Assembly (NCBI RefSeq): GCF_000001735.4
Contig: NC_003071.7
Span: 18,761,443-18,825,442, forward strand
Direction of reading: 5' to 3'
DNA length: 64,000 nt
Origin: Arabidopsis thaliana
Lineage: Eukaryota > Streptophyta > Magnoliopsida > Brassicales > Brassicaceae
This document shows, piece after piece, positions 36,265 through 46,356 of the stretch. Made by a program: the position numbers and the translations under genes. The number at the start of each line of letters is the position of its first letter. Position 1 is the first letter of the stretch. The notes below the pieces were generated by a model. It searched no databases and was not told where the DNA came from. It saw only the letters and a list, made by a program, of their open reading frames with translations.

Positions 36265-36468
36265 TTATTTTAGTGTTATTTTGAAGTCGCTTTAATAACT
36301 TTTTCAGTTGTTTTTTATTTTTAAAGTGTTTTTGATAATTTCGACTTATTAATTTTCTCTTTCGATTATTTTAGTGTTATTTTGAAGTCGCTTTAATAAC
36401 TTTTTCAGTTGTTTTTTATTTTTAAAGTGTTTTTGATAATTTCGACTTAGATTAATTTTGTCTTTCGA
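36265..36468. repeat. Two-copy 101-bp tandem duplication
   Basis: Copy 1 at 36265-36365 and copy 2 at 36366-36468 are almost identical, both beginning TTATTTTAGTGTTATTTTG and ending near TTTCGACTTA. The high identity suggests a recent duplication. Confidence 0.85.
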
Positions 36469-36671
36469 CACGGATTAATCTTGTCTTTGTTAGAGTTTCA
36501 ACTATGCTTTATTTGTTTTTGCCATTTGTTACATGTTTCGACTATGTCGCTTTGACTTTGCGATTTGGCGTCTGTTTTTTTTTTGTGTTTTGTTAAGCTT
36601 CGCGTTTTTTCTTTGGCTACGGCCCGCGTTGCGCATTTTTGTCCCTCGTTTGTCTAATGTTCTACGCTCAC

Positions 36672-36870
36672 ACACTCTACTAATACGCCCATCTACACCT
36701 ACATATTCATCTACGCCTATACATACATCTATGCCTATACATTCATCTATGCGCACACCTTACACATCACTAAACATTCATCTACGCCTATACATGCATC
36801 TATACATTCATCTACGCCTATACATTCATCTATACGCACCTTACACATCACTATACGCCCATTTATACAC
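36672..36870. repeat. Degenerate minisatellite-like tract
   Basis: Irregular reiterations of ATACATTCATCT, ATACATCT and ACGCCT units with interspersed CGCACCTTACACATCACT, which occurs twice. One plus-strand frame through it stays open and reads as a biased His/Leu/Tyr/Thr/Ser-rich peptide, a by-product of the repeat. Confidence 0.7.
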
Positions 36871-37190
36871 ATCCATGTATCTTATCAGGAAAGAAAAAAG
36901 ATACAAAATCACTAGATTGCCACATGCACAATCTAGTAAAATTCAACAAAGGCTAGCAAAGCTTGATTGCAACACGCTGGATAGAGTCCCAAAGGCTTTG
37001 TTTTCCCTTCTTCATCAACCCTTGCAAAATTAATTAACGAAAATCAATATTCCATTACAATCGTTTTTTTTTCGTTTATCATTTTTGGTATATGCATATA
37101 TTATTTACAAAAAAATCAAAAGCATTTTATAGGCAACCTATTCTATCTTTGTTTTTTCATAAAATAAAAACCTTTTTCTATGTTTTCATT

Positions 37191-37480
37191 TAGACAGAAC
37201 CGATACATAACTAAAAATGTTTTATGATAGAAGCAAATATGGCTAAAAATATTTTCCTAGTCGTTGAAGTTAAGCCAGCAATACATATACACAAAAAATG
37301 GATTTAAAACACAGCAAATGAAATTCATTTTAGACAGAACATATATATATCTAACTAAAATGCTCAGTTTATGAAAGAAACAAATATAGCTAAAAATCAG
37401 TTTATTGTCCTAATCATTGAAGTTAAGCCAGCAATACATATACATACACAATGGATTTACAACACAGACATTGAATTTCA
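37191..37480. repeat. Diverged 140-bp tandem duplication
   Basis: Both copies begin TAGACAGAAC (37191 and 37331) and share AAGTTAAGCCAGCAATACAT and the following ACACA-ATGGATTTA segment, with substitutions and small indels between them. It lies immediately downstream of the minus-strand peptide-like locus. Confidence 0.75.
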
Positions 37481-37566
37481 TGTTCAACTCCCTAAAAGAT
37501 GACTAAAAGATGAAGAACAGGTGAACAAACTACTAAGAACCATTTAATGAAAAAAAAAAAAACCAT

Positions 37567-37702
37567 TTAACGGTAAACACTAGAGGATTTAGACCAGAGT
37601 ATTTTACCTTGTAAGGATGATGCTTTATGTTTGTTTGAATGAGGTCTTGACTCAAGTGGAAGAACCAGAATTAAGAAATAAAAACAGATTGTTTCTCGAC
37701 AT
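37567..37702 (-). pseudogene. Candidate small secreted-peptide gene, possibly frameshifted
   Basis: On the minus strand a TATAAATA box (37757-37764) is followed about 55 bp later by the first ATG, at 37702 (MSRNN). That frame ends after 16 codons. The adjacent frame is open to a TAA at 37567 and encodes a hydrophobic stretch (CFYFLILVLPLES) followed by a short basic/Ser-rich tail ending SKSSSVYR. A one-base length change in a run of five Ts would join the two into a signal-peptide-plus-tail protein of about 44 residues. An upstream in-frame ATG at 37773 lies before the TATA box. Family not recognised; a chance ORF is quite possible. Confidence 0.3.
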
Positions 37703-38438
37703 TTTGTAAAATATGAACCAATGAAGAGGATTCCGATTTCTGACCCAAGATGGGAGTATTTATAGAGAGCCATTTATCTGAATTTTTGTAATAAAATATT
37801 ATCTTCTAACGGTAATAAAATGTTACCGTTTCAACGTTTAAATTTTATTATACTTTCAACTTTCAAGTCTAATCAAACTTAACGTTGGAACAATATAGGG
37901 AATCGTAAACGCAACGTTCATATTTTGCTATTAAACTTTTGTATAATTCCATAACTATATCTTTATTTTTGAGAATATTTGAAATGCATTGCCCACTCTT
38001 CTATGTTTATCACTATAGTTTTGATGATTAATGTTGTCTAAATTCATCCTCTTCTCTCATTTTTTTCACGATTTCTTTTTCTCAGCTACTTCTCCGACGT
38101 TAAGTGCGAGTATTAATTCTACTAATAAAAGTAAATTGGGTTGAAATCTTAATTTAATACATATTCATGTGCTATAGTCTATAGATAGTCTAAATTTATA
38201 CCTTTTTGTATATAAAATGGCTTGAGTTCTTCCATCTTTTTTTTGGTTCTTTAGAAAAGAAAACACGTTAAACAAAAAAAGCAGGATAACATACTAAACC
38301 ATTAGACATTAGTACATAGACTAGATCCAAAAAATACAAACATGTCTAAACGAAGTTTAAGATGATACAACCATATGAATGTGTACTTCTTCCATTGTGC
38401 ACGCACCCAAATCCCACTTAACAAGAAACAGAAACCTC

Positions 38439-39881
38439 CTAGTAAATTGCCACATCCAGATAATCTCCAATCTGCAGATAGATTGATCAACTTCAGTTAT
38501 AGCTACTTGGGTAACAGAATATGAAAAATTAATGTTATAGACTATATAATCATCATACAAGATGATCTTCTATGCATGTAAAAAACTTACCTCAAACGGA
38601 AGTTCGGAAAGCGTTTTACTGTCATCTGGTTGTTTTCGGTTTGGATAAGCCATCGTCTCCCCAACCTTTATCAATTAACAGAAACAACACCACAAGATCA
38701 GACTCTTCTCATGGGTTCTTGAATACATATGCAAACATCACAAGAGAACAAGTAAAGCCATAACGATTGAATCTGAAAGCATCCATTCAATCAAATTACT
38801 TCATTCTGTAGTAACTAGCTATGATTATGTGGTCTCTCTGAAGTTTCAAAAATCAATAACCATGAGAAGATGAGTTGTCAATAAGCGAAAGACATGTACA
38901 AGAGAAACATTGTTGACAAAACTCCGAATGATACTGGTAGCTACATGTGCGACAAAGAGGTGTGGCAGGGGAAAACACAGAAACTCTAGAATGCATCAAT
39001 GATCATGCGTGGCTACGGTGACAACTTATCTGATCAAGATTGTGAAGAGAACGTAATCTTACCTCTCTCACATTATAGCCACCTTTATTGTTAGGATAAA
39101 CAAACGCAAAAGACAATCTAGCATTCCTTCTCCTAGCTGCTACAGAAACTTCTTTAACCTGCAATGAAAACGTGATTTAACATTGTGCTTATGAGAGAAG
39201 CATCACCTTTGTACGTTACACAAAACCCCCAAAAATGTGAATTTTAATCAGCACTCCTCAGCAGTAAAAACAAAGTGAGTCCTTTAGCTGAAAATCCGTC
39301 ATATTTGTAAAAACAAAACTACACAAGAAAAGTTCTCAAAGCAAGCTGCTTTATTGTTGTCTCAAGCACCCAATCTAAATCTTAATGGTAGAAGACATAC
39401 CAAATCTGTTAGCTCGCGAAGACTGGCATCTTTCCAAGTGTAGATTTGAACTTCATCCTTTGGTTCTTTGCCTCTCACAGCATAATCTTCACTAGTATGA
39501 TGACCACCACTCTGCAATCAAACCTACCCAATTAATCCTAATTTGCAGACTAATTCAGAAACAAACATAGCCAGTTCTCCAGTGATTAAACTTGCATTCA
39601 GTAAAATCAGTGAAGAAGAGTACCTTGGTGAAAACACGAAGAAGAAGGGGACATGTCTGCGATTCGAAGGTTAAAGATAAAGAAATCAATAAGTACAGAT
39701 AAAAACCCTAAAAGGAAACCCTAAAGGATGATGATTCAACGATTCGCGAATAATGAAATCGAACACAAACCTTTTCACGATCGACAGGTTCAGGTTTAGG
39801 GCGAGGAGGTTGTTGGTTAACGCCTCTCGGAGGTGGCGGTAATGGTCTCCCACCACCTTGTCTTCTCGCTGCTTCAGCCAT
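38439..39881 (-). CDS. SAP18: SAP18 homologue, Sin3-associated polypeptide (At2g45640-like)
   Basis: Small ubiquitin-fold protein of the Sin3/HDAC-associated and ASAP (SAP18-RNPS1-ACINUS) complexes, acting in nuclear repression and splicing. Six exons: 39771-39881, 39624-39656, 39401-39511, 39063-39158, 38591-38665 and 38439-38471, all in phase 0, giving 152 residues. Seen: a proline/glycine-rich N-terminus (MAEAARRQGGGRPLPPPPRG) and the conserved SAP18 core TCPLLLRVFTK, YTWKDASLRELTDLVKEV, RLSFAFVYP and IGDYLDVAIY at the C-terminus. In Arabidopsis SAP18 is known to be recruited by MADS-box proteins such as SVP and AGL24; it sits near two MADS genes here, though that may be coincidence. The promoter carries three site II motifs. 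Confidence 0.97.
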
Positions 39882-39956
39882 CTCTCTTTTTCTCTCGAGA
39901 GAAATCACTACGACGAAGAAGAAGGTAATGGCACAGAGATTGATCGGACCGCTTTA

Positions 39957-40005
39957 GGCCCATACTTATTTAACCTAATGGGCCTTTTGTACAACAATTT
40001 GGGCC
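39957..40005. promoter_or_regulatory. Three site II (TGGGCC/GGCCCA) motifs upstream of SAP18
   Basis: GGCCCA at 39957-39962, TGGGCC at 39979-39984 and TGGGCC at 40000-40005, within about 125 bp of the SAP18 ATG. Clusters of this motif are typical of constitutively expressed plant genes and are bound by TCP factors. Function is inferred from spacing and family knowledge. Confidence 0.6.
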
Positions 40006-40837
40006 TAACTCGTTTATAGATTTTGTTGCCAATGGTCCGTTTAAAAGATTTGAAATATATATATTTTTTTTCTACTTTTTCTTTTCTTGGTTTATAACCT
40101 TTGAATATCTATATTTGAAACACACATTGAAGATCACTAACTCGAAATTCAAAAATAAAAAGAGAGACAAATATAGCAATCCATAATCAATGCATAGAGA
40201 CTTCAAGTGACCTACTAGGATCCCACTAAAAAATAATATGCTGTTTTTTGCCTATTCCTTTTGCATCATTCTTGTTATAGTAAAATGGTAAAAGAAATTA
40301 TGGAAAATAAGAAAATGGGGTCATTGAATGTCAAGAGGGTAACATTTTCAGACGATAAGGCGCAATGACCCCACACCTCACATGAAGCTGCAGTGCCATT
40401 TCCAAAAGAGTGTGTGGATATGAATTTGAACAAAGAAACATTGGTGATGAAATTAAAAAAGAAAAGGAAAGATTACTACAAAGTGAAAAGTATGAAATTA
40501 TGAAGACTACCCGATCTTCTTTGCCTCCCTTTCCGTATTTGGCATGCCCCTAACCACTACCACAACCTCTTCCCTTCGGAACTTTGTAAATAAACATTCA
40601 CTGTTTTTTTTTTTGCTTTTTAAATAGCTGTTAATTGTACAAATTCATTTACATGGCTTACTGTTTTTCAAAAGGAGATACTAAATAGTATATAGTACTA
40701 TAATTTTGTCCACCATGTTCTATGAAACTCGTCCAAACATAAAAAGGTTTTTATATCATCAAACGTACGACTTTCCTTTGTTATTTTCTTGGATTGGACA
40801 CAACGAGATTGGTTTGGTCACTGTCCGATCTAGTTAT

Positions 40838-40839
<2 letters not shown>

Positions 40840-40883
<44 letters not shown>
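40840..40883. repeat. (TA)n microsatellite
   Basis: About 22 uninterrupted TA units, the longest simple repeat in the window and likely length-polymorphic. Confidence 0.95.
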
Positions 40884-40886
<3 letters not shown>

Positions 40887-42170
40887 TTTAATATAATGTA
40901 GATGTAGCCCACTAACTTTTGATAAGCTTTCATTTTTCTATACTTTCATTTTTCTATAATGTAAAAAGATAGATGAAAATGAAACTACTAGATTACAACT
41001 TTTTAACAAAAAATAAAAAACTACTAGATTACAGCTCTTGATTGGTTGATAACTTGATATCATATATCGTGTTTGTAGTTGAAGATGTAAAGATTTATCA
41101 TCTTGTATTTGAATTTTGCACAATATATAATGTGATGATTCTATGTTTGTTTGTAAACTTATGTGCAAATGGGCGATAACTAAACGTTCGTAAAATAGTT
41201 ACATGTACTAATTAATCGAAGCACATAAATATTATATATATATATATGTATATATATGAAACGATTCATTGATTTTAAGTATTTAATTTATTTTTTAAGA
41301 TTTTAGTTGTCTTAACCTCGTACGAAGAAGAAGGATATATACTATTTAACTCGTGGAGATGATGAGGTTCGGATATTTTTCCTTAAGACCACAAGACACT
41401 GACACGCCGACTGATCGATAAAAAAAGTTAAGGCCTACAATACAAAAGAGTAGCAGATTCCCTTACACGTGTTTCATTTATGATCTGTTAATTAACTCCA
41501 TTGAGCTTCAATATCTCATTAGCCGAAAATTAACTTGACGTTTTCCATTGAACTGTCGAAAAAATTTGTAGAAAAAGTGAAATGTCCCCTATTTAACTTC
41601 CAAGTTTAAAACCTAAAATTAATTAGTTACCGTTTTGATGAATAACGTTGAAAGAATCGTCAACATATCAAATGATGCAGATACAACAAGGGACAAAAAC
41701 ATCAAAAAATTGATTAAAAATAATCATTCAGATATTAGCAATTAAACTGTAAGTAAATGATTGCATATATATATATGAATGAATACATATATATGTATCA
41801 AACTGTAAGTAAATAATACATACATATATATATATATATATAGGAAAATATCTCATTTTTCAATCATTTTCAGAGGTAAACATTTTTAAAGACAATTTTA
41901 CCTAACCCAACATCTTACTATATTTAACCAGCTCTGCGAGAGCTTCAAAACAATGATGAATTTTCTGCCCCTTTTCATTGACCAAATAAAAGTTCACAAA
42001 TTTGTAAAACCAATCAGCATTAATTTCGCACGTAGTTTACTTCGTCCGATTTTAGATCAAGTAGACATTTTAACCAAACATATTGAATCACGGTTCAATC
42101 AAGATACATGGTTGCGAGTATAATATATCAATCCTTCACCGCATTAGAAAACCAAATTTTCTATTTAATT

Positions 42171-42477
42171 TAGCGTGTTCTTTTAATGAACGCAGCGTCA
42201 GCGACAACAAAGAAGAAAAACAGATCTGCGGCGAGAAAAAATACATTGATTAGAGAAGAACTGCCGCAAAAGATGTACGATGATGAAGATTGACGTGACG
42301 CTGCTTAATTTCAGCGATTCATTTGATGCAATTGCAATTCATCGGCTATCATCGGCGACTCATCCGAAATTGTTATTTTCAAGCTTTAATGTCGTTTTAC
42401 TTACCTACTACTTCTCATGACACGTCGTTTCAGTCCGCTATTGCCGCTGGCGCAGCATCAAATAAAAGAACACGCTA
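42171..42477. mobile_element. MITE-like element with ~33-bp terminal inverted repeats
   Basis: The left end TAGCGTGTTCTTTTA (42171-42185) is the exact reverse complement of the right end TAAAAGAACACGCTA (42463-42477). The match continues imperfectly inward through GCAGCGTCAGCG versus CGCTGGCGCAGC, about 33 bp in total. The interior is short, has no ORF and is more GC-rich than its flanks. Counting the outermost TA on each side as the target duplication would fit a TA-inserting element, but no longer target duplication is visible, so the superfamily is undecided. It ends 534 bp upstream of the AGL6 start codon. Confidence 0.75.
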
Positions 42478-43010
42478 GGATAGCTTGAAAAGGGTACAAT
42501 AACTAGTTATAGAAGAACATGAGCCATAACATTTGGAAACAAAATGAGTTAGTTTGAATTTGAAACATCGCGCTCTATGTAAAAAAAGCAAAAAAGAAAA
42601 GAAAAGAGTCCTAATAATTAAAAAGAGAAAATAAAAGGAATTTTCAATGGTCCGACTGTTACAAGTAGATTTCCATTTTTAGGAATCTAGCTATAACGAT
42701 GAAGACAGAGTTATCATTTTGTTCCATCAAATATATGACGATATTTATATTTAATTTCTTCAACAACAAATATCTCATTTGTTGGTGCCACTTTCACATA
42801 CTTAGGACGACTAATAATTAATTAAAAAGGATTTATGTAATAACGCACCATATTAACCTGTAACAAGAAGAATTGAAAGTAATACAAGTTTATATATATA
42901 GCAACACATTTATCGTGTACGATACTTTATTCCTTTTATCTATTCTTGAAAAAAAGTTACCAATTCTTGAGAAGAAGAAGAAATCAGAATCAAGAGAAGG
43001 AGAGAGAAAG

Positions 43011-44849
43011 ATGGGAAGAGGGAGAGTGGAGATGAAGAGGATAGAGAACAAGATTAATAGACAAGTGACCTTCTCAAAAAGAAGAAACGGTTTGCTGAAG
43101 AAAGCTTATGAGCTTTCTGTTCTTTGCGATGCCGAAGTTGCTCTCATCATCTTCTCAAGCCGTGGCAAGCTCTACGAGTTTGGTAGTGTTGGGTATATAT
43201 ATCTTTGCTCCTTTGAACCAACTTTTGTGCTATATATATTAAGATTCATCCAATAAAGCTATGTTTTTTATATGAAAATTGATTAATAAATGGGTTCATT
43301 TGCTACTTGTTACATCGTACGATTCAAGAGTCGGATCATGTTTTGATCTTGTGGTTATTCTTAATGGTTGTATCGTTTATCCTGTGGTAATTAGGGTTCA
43401 TCGTTATATCGTGTCTCCCTCTTGGATCCTTTATCATAAGCTAATAGGTCCTTCCGTACGTTATAATTTGTTGATTTCCCATTCATGAATTCCTTTGATT
43501 CTTTAATCTTACAGATGACAGGTTTCAAATGGGTTTAATTCTAGCTTTAAAAAAAAAAAAAACAAACAAACTAGGGTTTTCCCTTTTAGATCAGTGTGTA
43601 AGATATATAACTTGAGTTCTTGTCGTAAGAAGAATCTTTATTTGTTGAATCGAGCTAATGATCTCCCATTTTTGTTTTAATTGAATTTGTAGAATTGAAA
43701 GCACAATCGAACGGTATAATCGTTGTTACAACTGCTCTCTAAGCAATAATAAGCCTGAAGAGACTACACAGGCAAGTGTGTGTACGTACTTTGAATATAT
43801 TTACAATTATTGTTTCTGATGATAATGATTCTAGCTAACTCTATTTTCTCAAATTCTCATGTTACTATATATATGCATTTCATATAATCTATATGGTGCA
43901 GAGTTGGTGTCAGGAGGTGACAAAGCTTAAATCCAAATACGAATCTCTTGTTCGTACTAACAGGTCTAGTAATTAAGAGTTTTCTATAACCCCTTGAAAT
44001 TAAATCGTTATTGTCATCTTCCATTATATATGTATAGTTACAAATCTATTGTTATGGGTGTTGATAATTGCTAATTATAAAAGGAATTTGCTTGGAGAAG
44101 ATCTTGGAGAAATGGGTGTGAAGGAACTGCAAGCGCTCGAGAGGCAGCTCGAAGCCGCTCTTACCGCGACTCGACAGCGCAAGGTCACATGATCTAGACT
44201 GGTCTTGTTTCATTAAAAATATATTCATAACTAAAACATTCAACTAAAATATGCAGACACAAGTTATGATGGAAGAAATGGAAGACCTTAGGAAAAAGGC
44301 AAGTTATATAAAAATGTTTCATACCAAACTGCAAAACATATATGCATATCAATCAATCTATGTTTGAAATGGCAGGAGAGGCAACTAGGAGACATAAACA
44401 AACAACTCAAGATTAAGGTTTTTATTTCTAGACATCGCAAAATTATATTATAACTTCTCATATAATTAATTATGACATTTGGATCTTAACTAAACATAAA
44501 TTTTCAATAGTTTGAAACGGAAGGCCATGCTTTCAAAACCTTTCAAGACTTATGGGCAAACTCGGCGGCATCGGTGGCCGGGGATCCAAACAATTCTGAA
44601 TTTCCGGTAGAGCCTTCTCATCCTAATGTATTGGATTGCAACACCGAACCCTTTTTACAAATAGGGTAAGAATATACCATTTTTCCCGGCCCTTACAAAT
44701 AAATGGATAGAAATAAGATATGATTATAAGACTTGTTTGGTATTTGGATTAGGTTTCAACAACATTACTACGTGCAAGGTGAAGGGTCTTCGGTATCAAA
44801 GAGTAACGTGGCAGGTGAGACTAATTTCGTCCAAGGTTGGGTTCTTTGA
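43011..44849 (+). CDS. AGL6: MADS-box transcription factor AGL6 (At2g45650-like)
   Basis: Type II MIKC MADS protein controlling floral and lateral organ development and flowering time. Eight exons: 43011-43192, 43693-43771, 43902-43963, 44084-44183, 44257-44298, 44376-44417, 44511-44665 and 44753-44849, giving 252 residues. Seen: the MADS domain from [18 protein letters not shown] to about residue 60, the I region, a K domain with heptad hydrophobics ([20 protein letters not shown]), and an AGL6-type C-terminus ending VQGWVL. Two introns start with GC rather than GT: intron 2 after ETTQ at 43771 and intron 5 after DLRKK at 44298, both GCAAGT. Intron 1 (500 bp) is the largest. The gene is tail to tail with SOC1, 1.5 kb away. 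Confidence 0.97.
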
Positions 44850-46356
44850 CTCTCTGTTGATTAGACCACGATGCCACGGTCAGGCCAATTTCAGCTCTCT
44901 ACAGTTGTTCTTTTTTCAAATTAGATTTCTGGGTTTTTTTTTCCTATAAGAAAAACTTTTGCACTAGATGTTTGTCATTTAATTTCCAGCTCGTGTGAAT
45001 CTATATTCGCATGTATGTGCTTTGAAGAATTTCTCCTCTTACTCCTACTTGATCTAAAACATTATTTTTGTTTTGGTTTTACCAACATTTTCCAAATGAA
45101 ATAAACTTTAATAATTGTTCTAAAATCAATTAAATGAATAGATTTATTTGGCATGAATACTATTAAATCTCAGACATATATTTATGAATGCTGAATTGTG
45201 AATAGTAGGAACAAATAATAAATCGTGCGACGTCGAATCAATTGGGTGACGAATAATCAAAGGAGGATTCAGCTCAACTACGCAAGTAGGAGTAATGAAC
45301 TTCCGAAACAATTGGGTGAGTAAATGAAATCAACCTGTAACTAAAAAAATGAACGAATAATAAAATGCCACGTAGTTGACCTTGGAAAAAGCGCAATGAT
45401 ATGAAGCCAGGTAGGACCCACATTGCTGTTTCTTGATTTGACTTTTGGAAGAGAAGAGCTCCTCTTTCTTTAGCAAACTTTACTGTTGTTGATATATGTC
45501 TTTTCCATAAAGTCTTCATATTTATTGAGGTTTTTTTTTTTTTTTTACATACTAGAATTTAAGTTTTTAATACTCTCTTATATTTATGGGCTGTTATCGC
45601 AAAGTAGGCCCTTTTATAAGTGGGCCATTACAAAATAAATTCATGGGCCCATATAAATGTTAACGGCACATGTCATATCACAATCATGTATCTCTATTAT
45701 CTAAAGATTCTAAACGATTTGAAATATTGGATTATGCGTATAATGTTTTTTTTTTCTTTGATGGGCTAAAAGCCTCTACAACATTTGGATTTATGCCCTA
45801 AATCTCCTCTCCCGGTGATCTTTTGAACTTGCTTGGGGGGGACGCAACTTCTTCCAAGACAGTCACACATGCTACTAGACCGATCTTTGTATTGTAGAGT
45901 TGCCACCGTTGTCGTGTATCAGCTCTTCATCTGAAATGATGCAGTTATTGATTTTTGGCCAATGGATAATGTTTAATGTGCTCTCATAATTTTCTTTATA
46001 TTTTTTTACCAGTTTGGGAAGTTCTAGACCTCTAGTCTCTCGACTTGAGAAACCAGTAAGTTATATAGTACAGATATTCCTGATTTTATGATTTTGAGGG
46101 AAGAAAGCTAAATTGATACATGAAAACAAAACATAATCAAAATTACATTCTAGAGAGGCAAGTGTAAGAACATAGATACATAACACAAGCAGTTCAGAAT
46201 CATTAAAGAAGTGACTGAGAGAGAGAGAGTGAGAGAGAAATAAGACAACAAGAGAGAAGCAGCTTTAGAGTTTTGTTACTTGTCCTTATACACTCTCAGT
46301 ACTGCTAAACCTGTTTTTACTTAGTTTGTTTTTTTGTTTTTTTTGTTGAGTGGAGA
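44850..46356. other. Shared 3' interval between convergent AGL6 and SOC1
   Basis: Holds both 3' UTRs and terminators. A minus-strand open frame at 45274-45519 looks non-coding. No repeat stands out beyond GGCCCA/GGGCCA boxes at 45600-45660 and a GA-rich tract near 46200. Confidence 0.55.

Larger units (their letters stand above)
35648..38438. other. Gene-poor, repeat-rich interval between the dehydrogenase gene and SAP18
   Basis: These 2.8 kb hold a two-copy 101-bp tandem duplication (36265-36468), a degenerate ATACATTCATCT/ACGCCT minisatellite-like tract (36672-36870), a diverged 140-bp tandem duplication (37191-37480) and a possible small-peptide locus on the minus strand (37567-37764). 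The SAP18 3' UTR probably occupies the last 150 bp. No other gene is recognised. Confidence 0.6.
40006..43010. other. AGL6 upstream intergenic region
   Basis: About 3 kb of AT-rich sequence between the divergent SAP18 and AGL6 genes. It contains a (TA)n microsatellite (40840-40883), further TA-rich tracts at 41230-41260 and 41760-41845, and a 307-bp element with inverted terminal repeats (42171-42477). The last 60 bp before the AGL6 ATG are GA-rich leader. No protein-coding gene recognised. Confidence 0.6.

Noticed and set aside
42873-43010. 46-codon in-frame N-terminal extension of AGL6
   Set aside because: MIKC proteins start at MGRGR; the upstream codons are leader sequence with no MADS-family counterpart.
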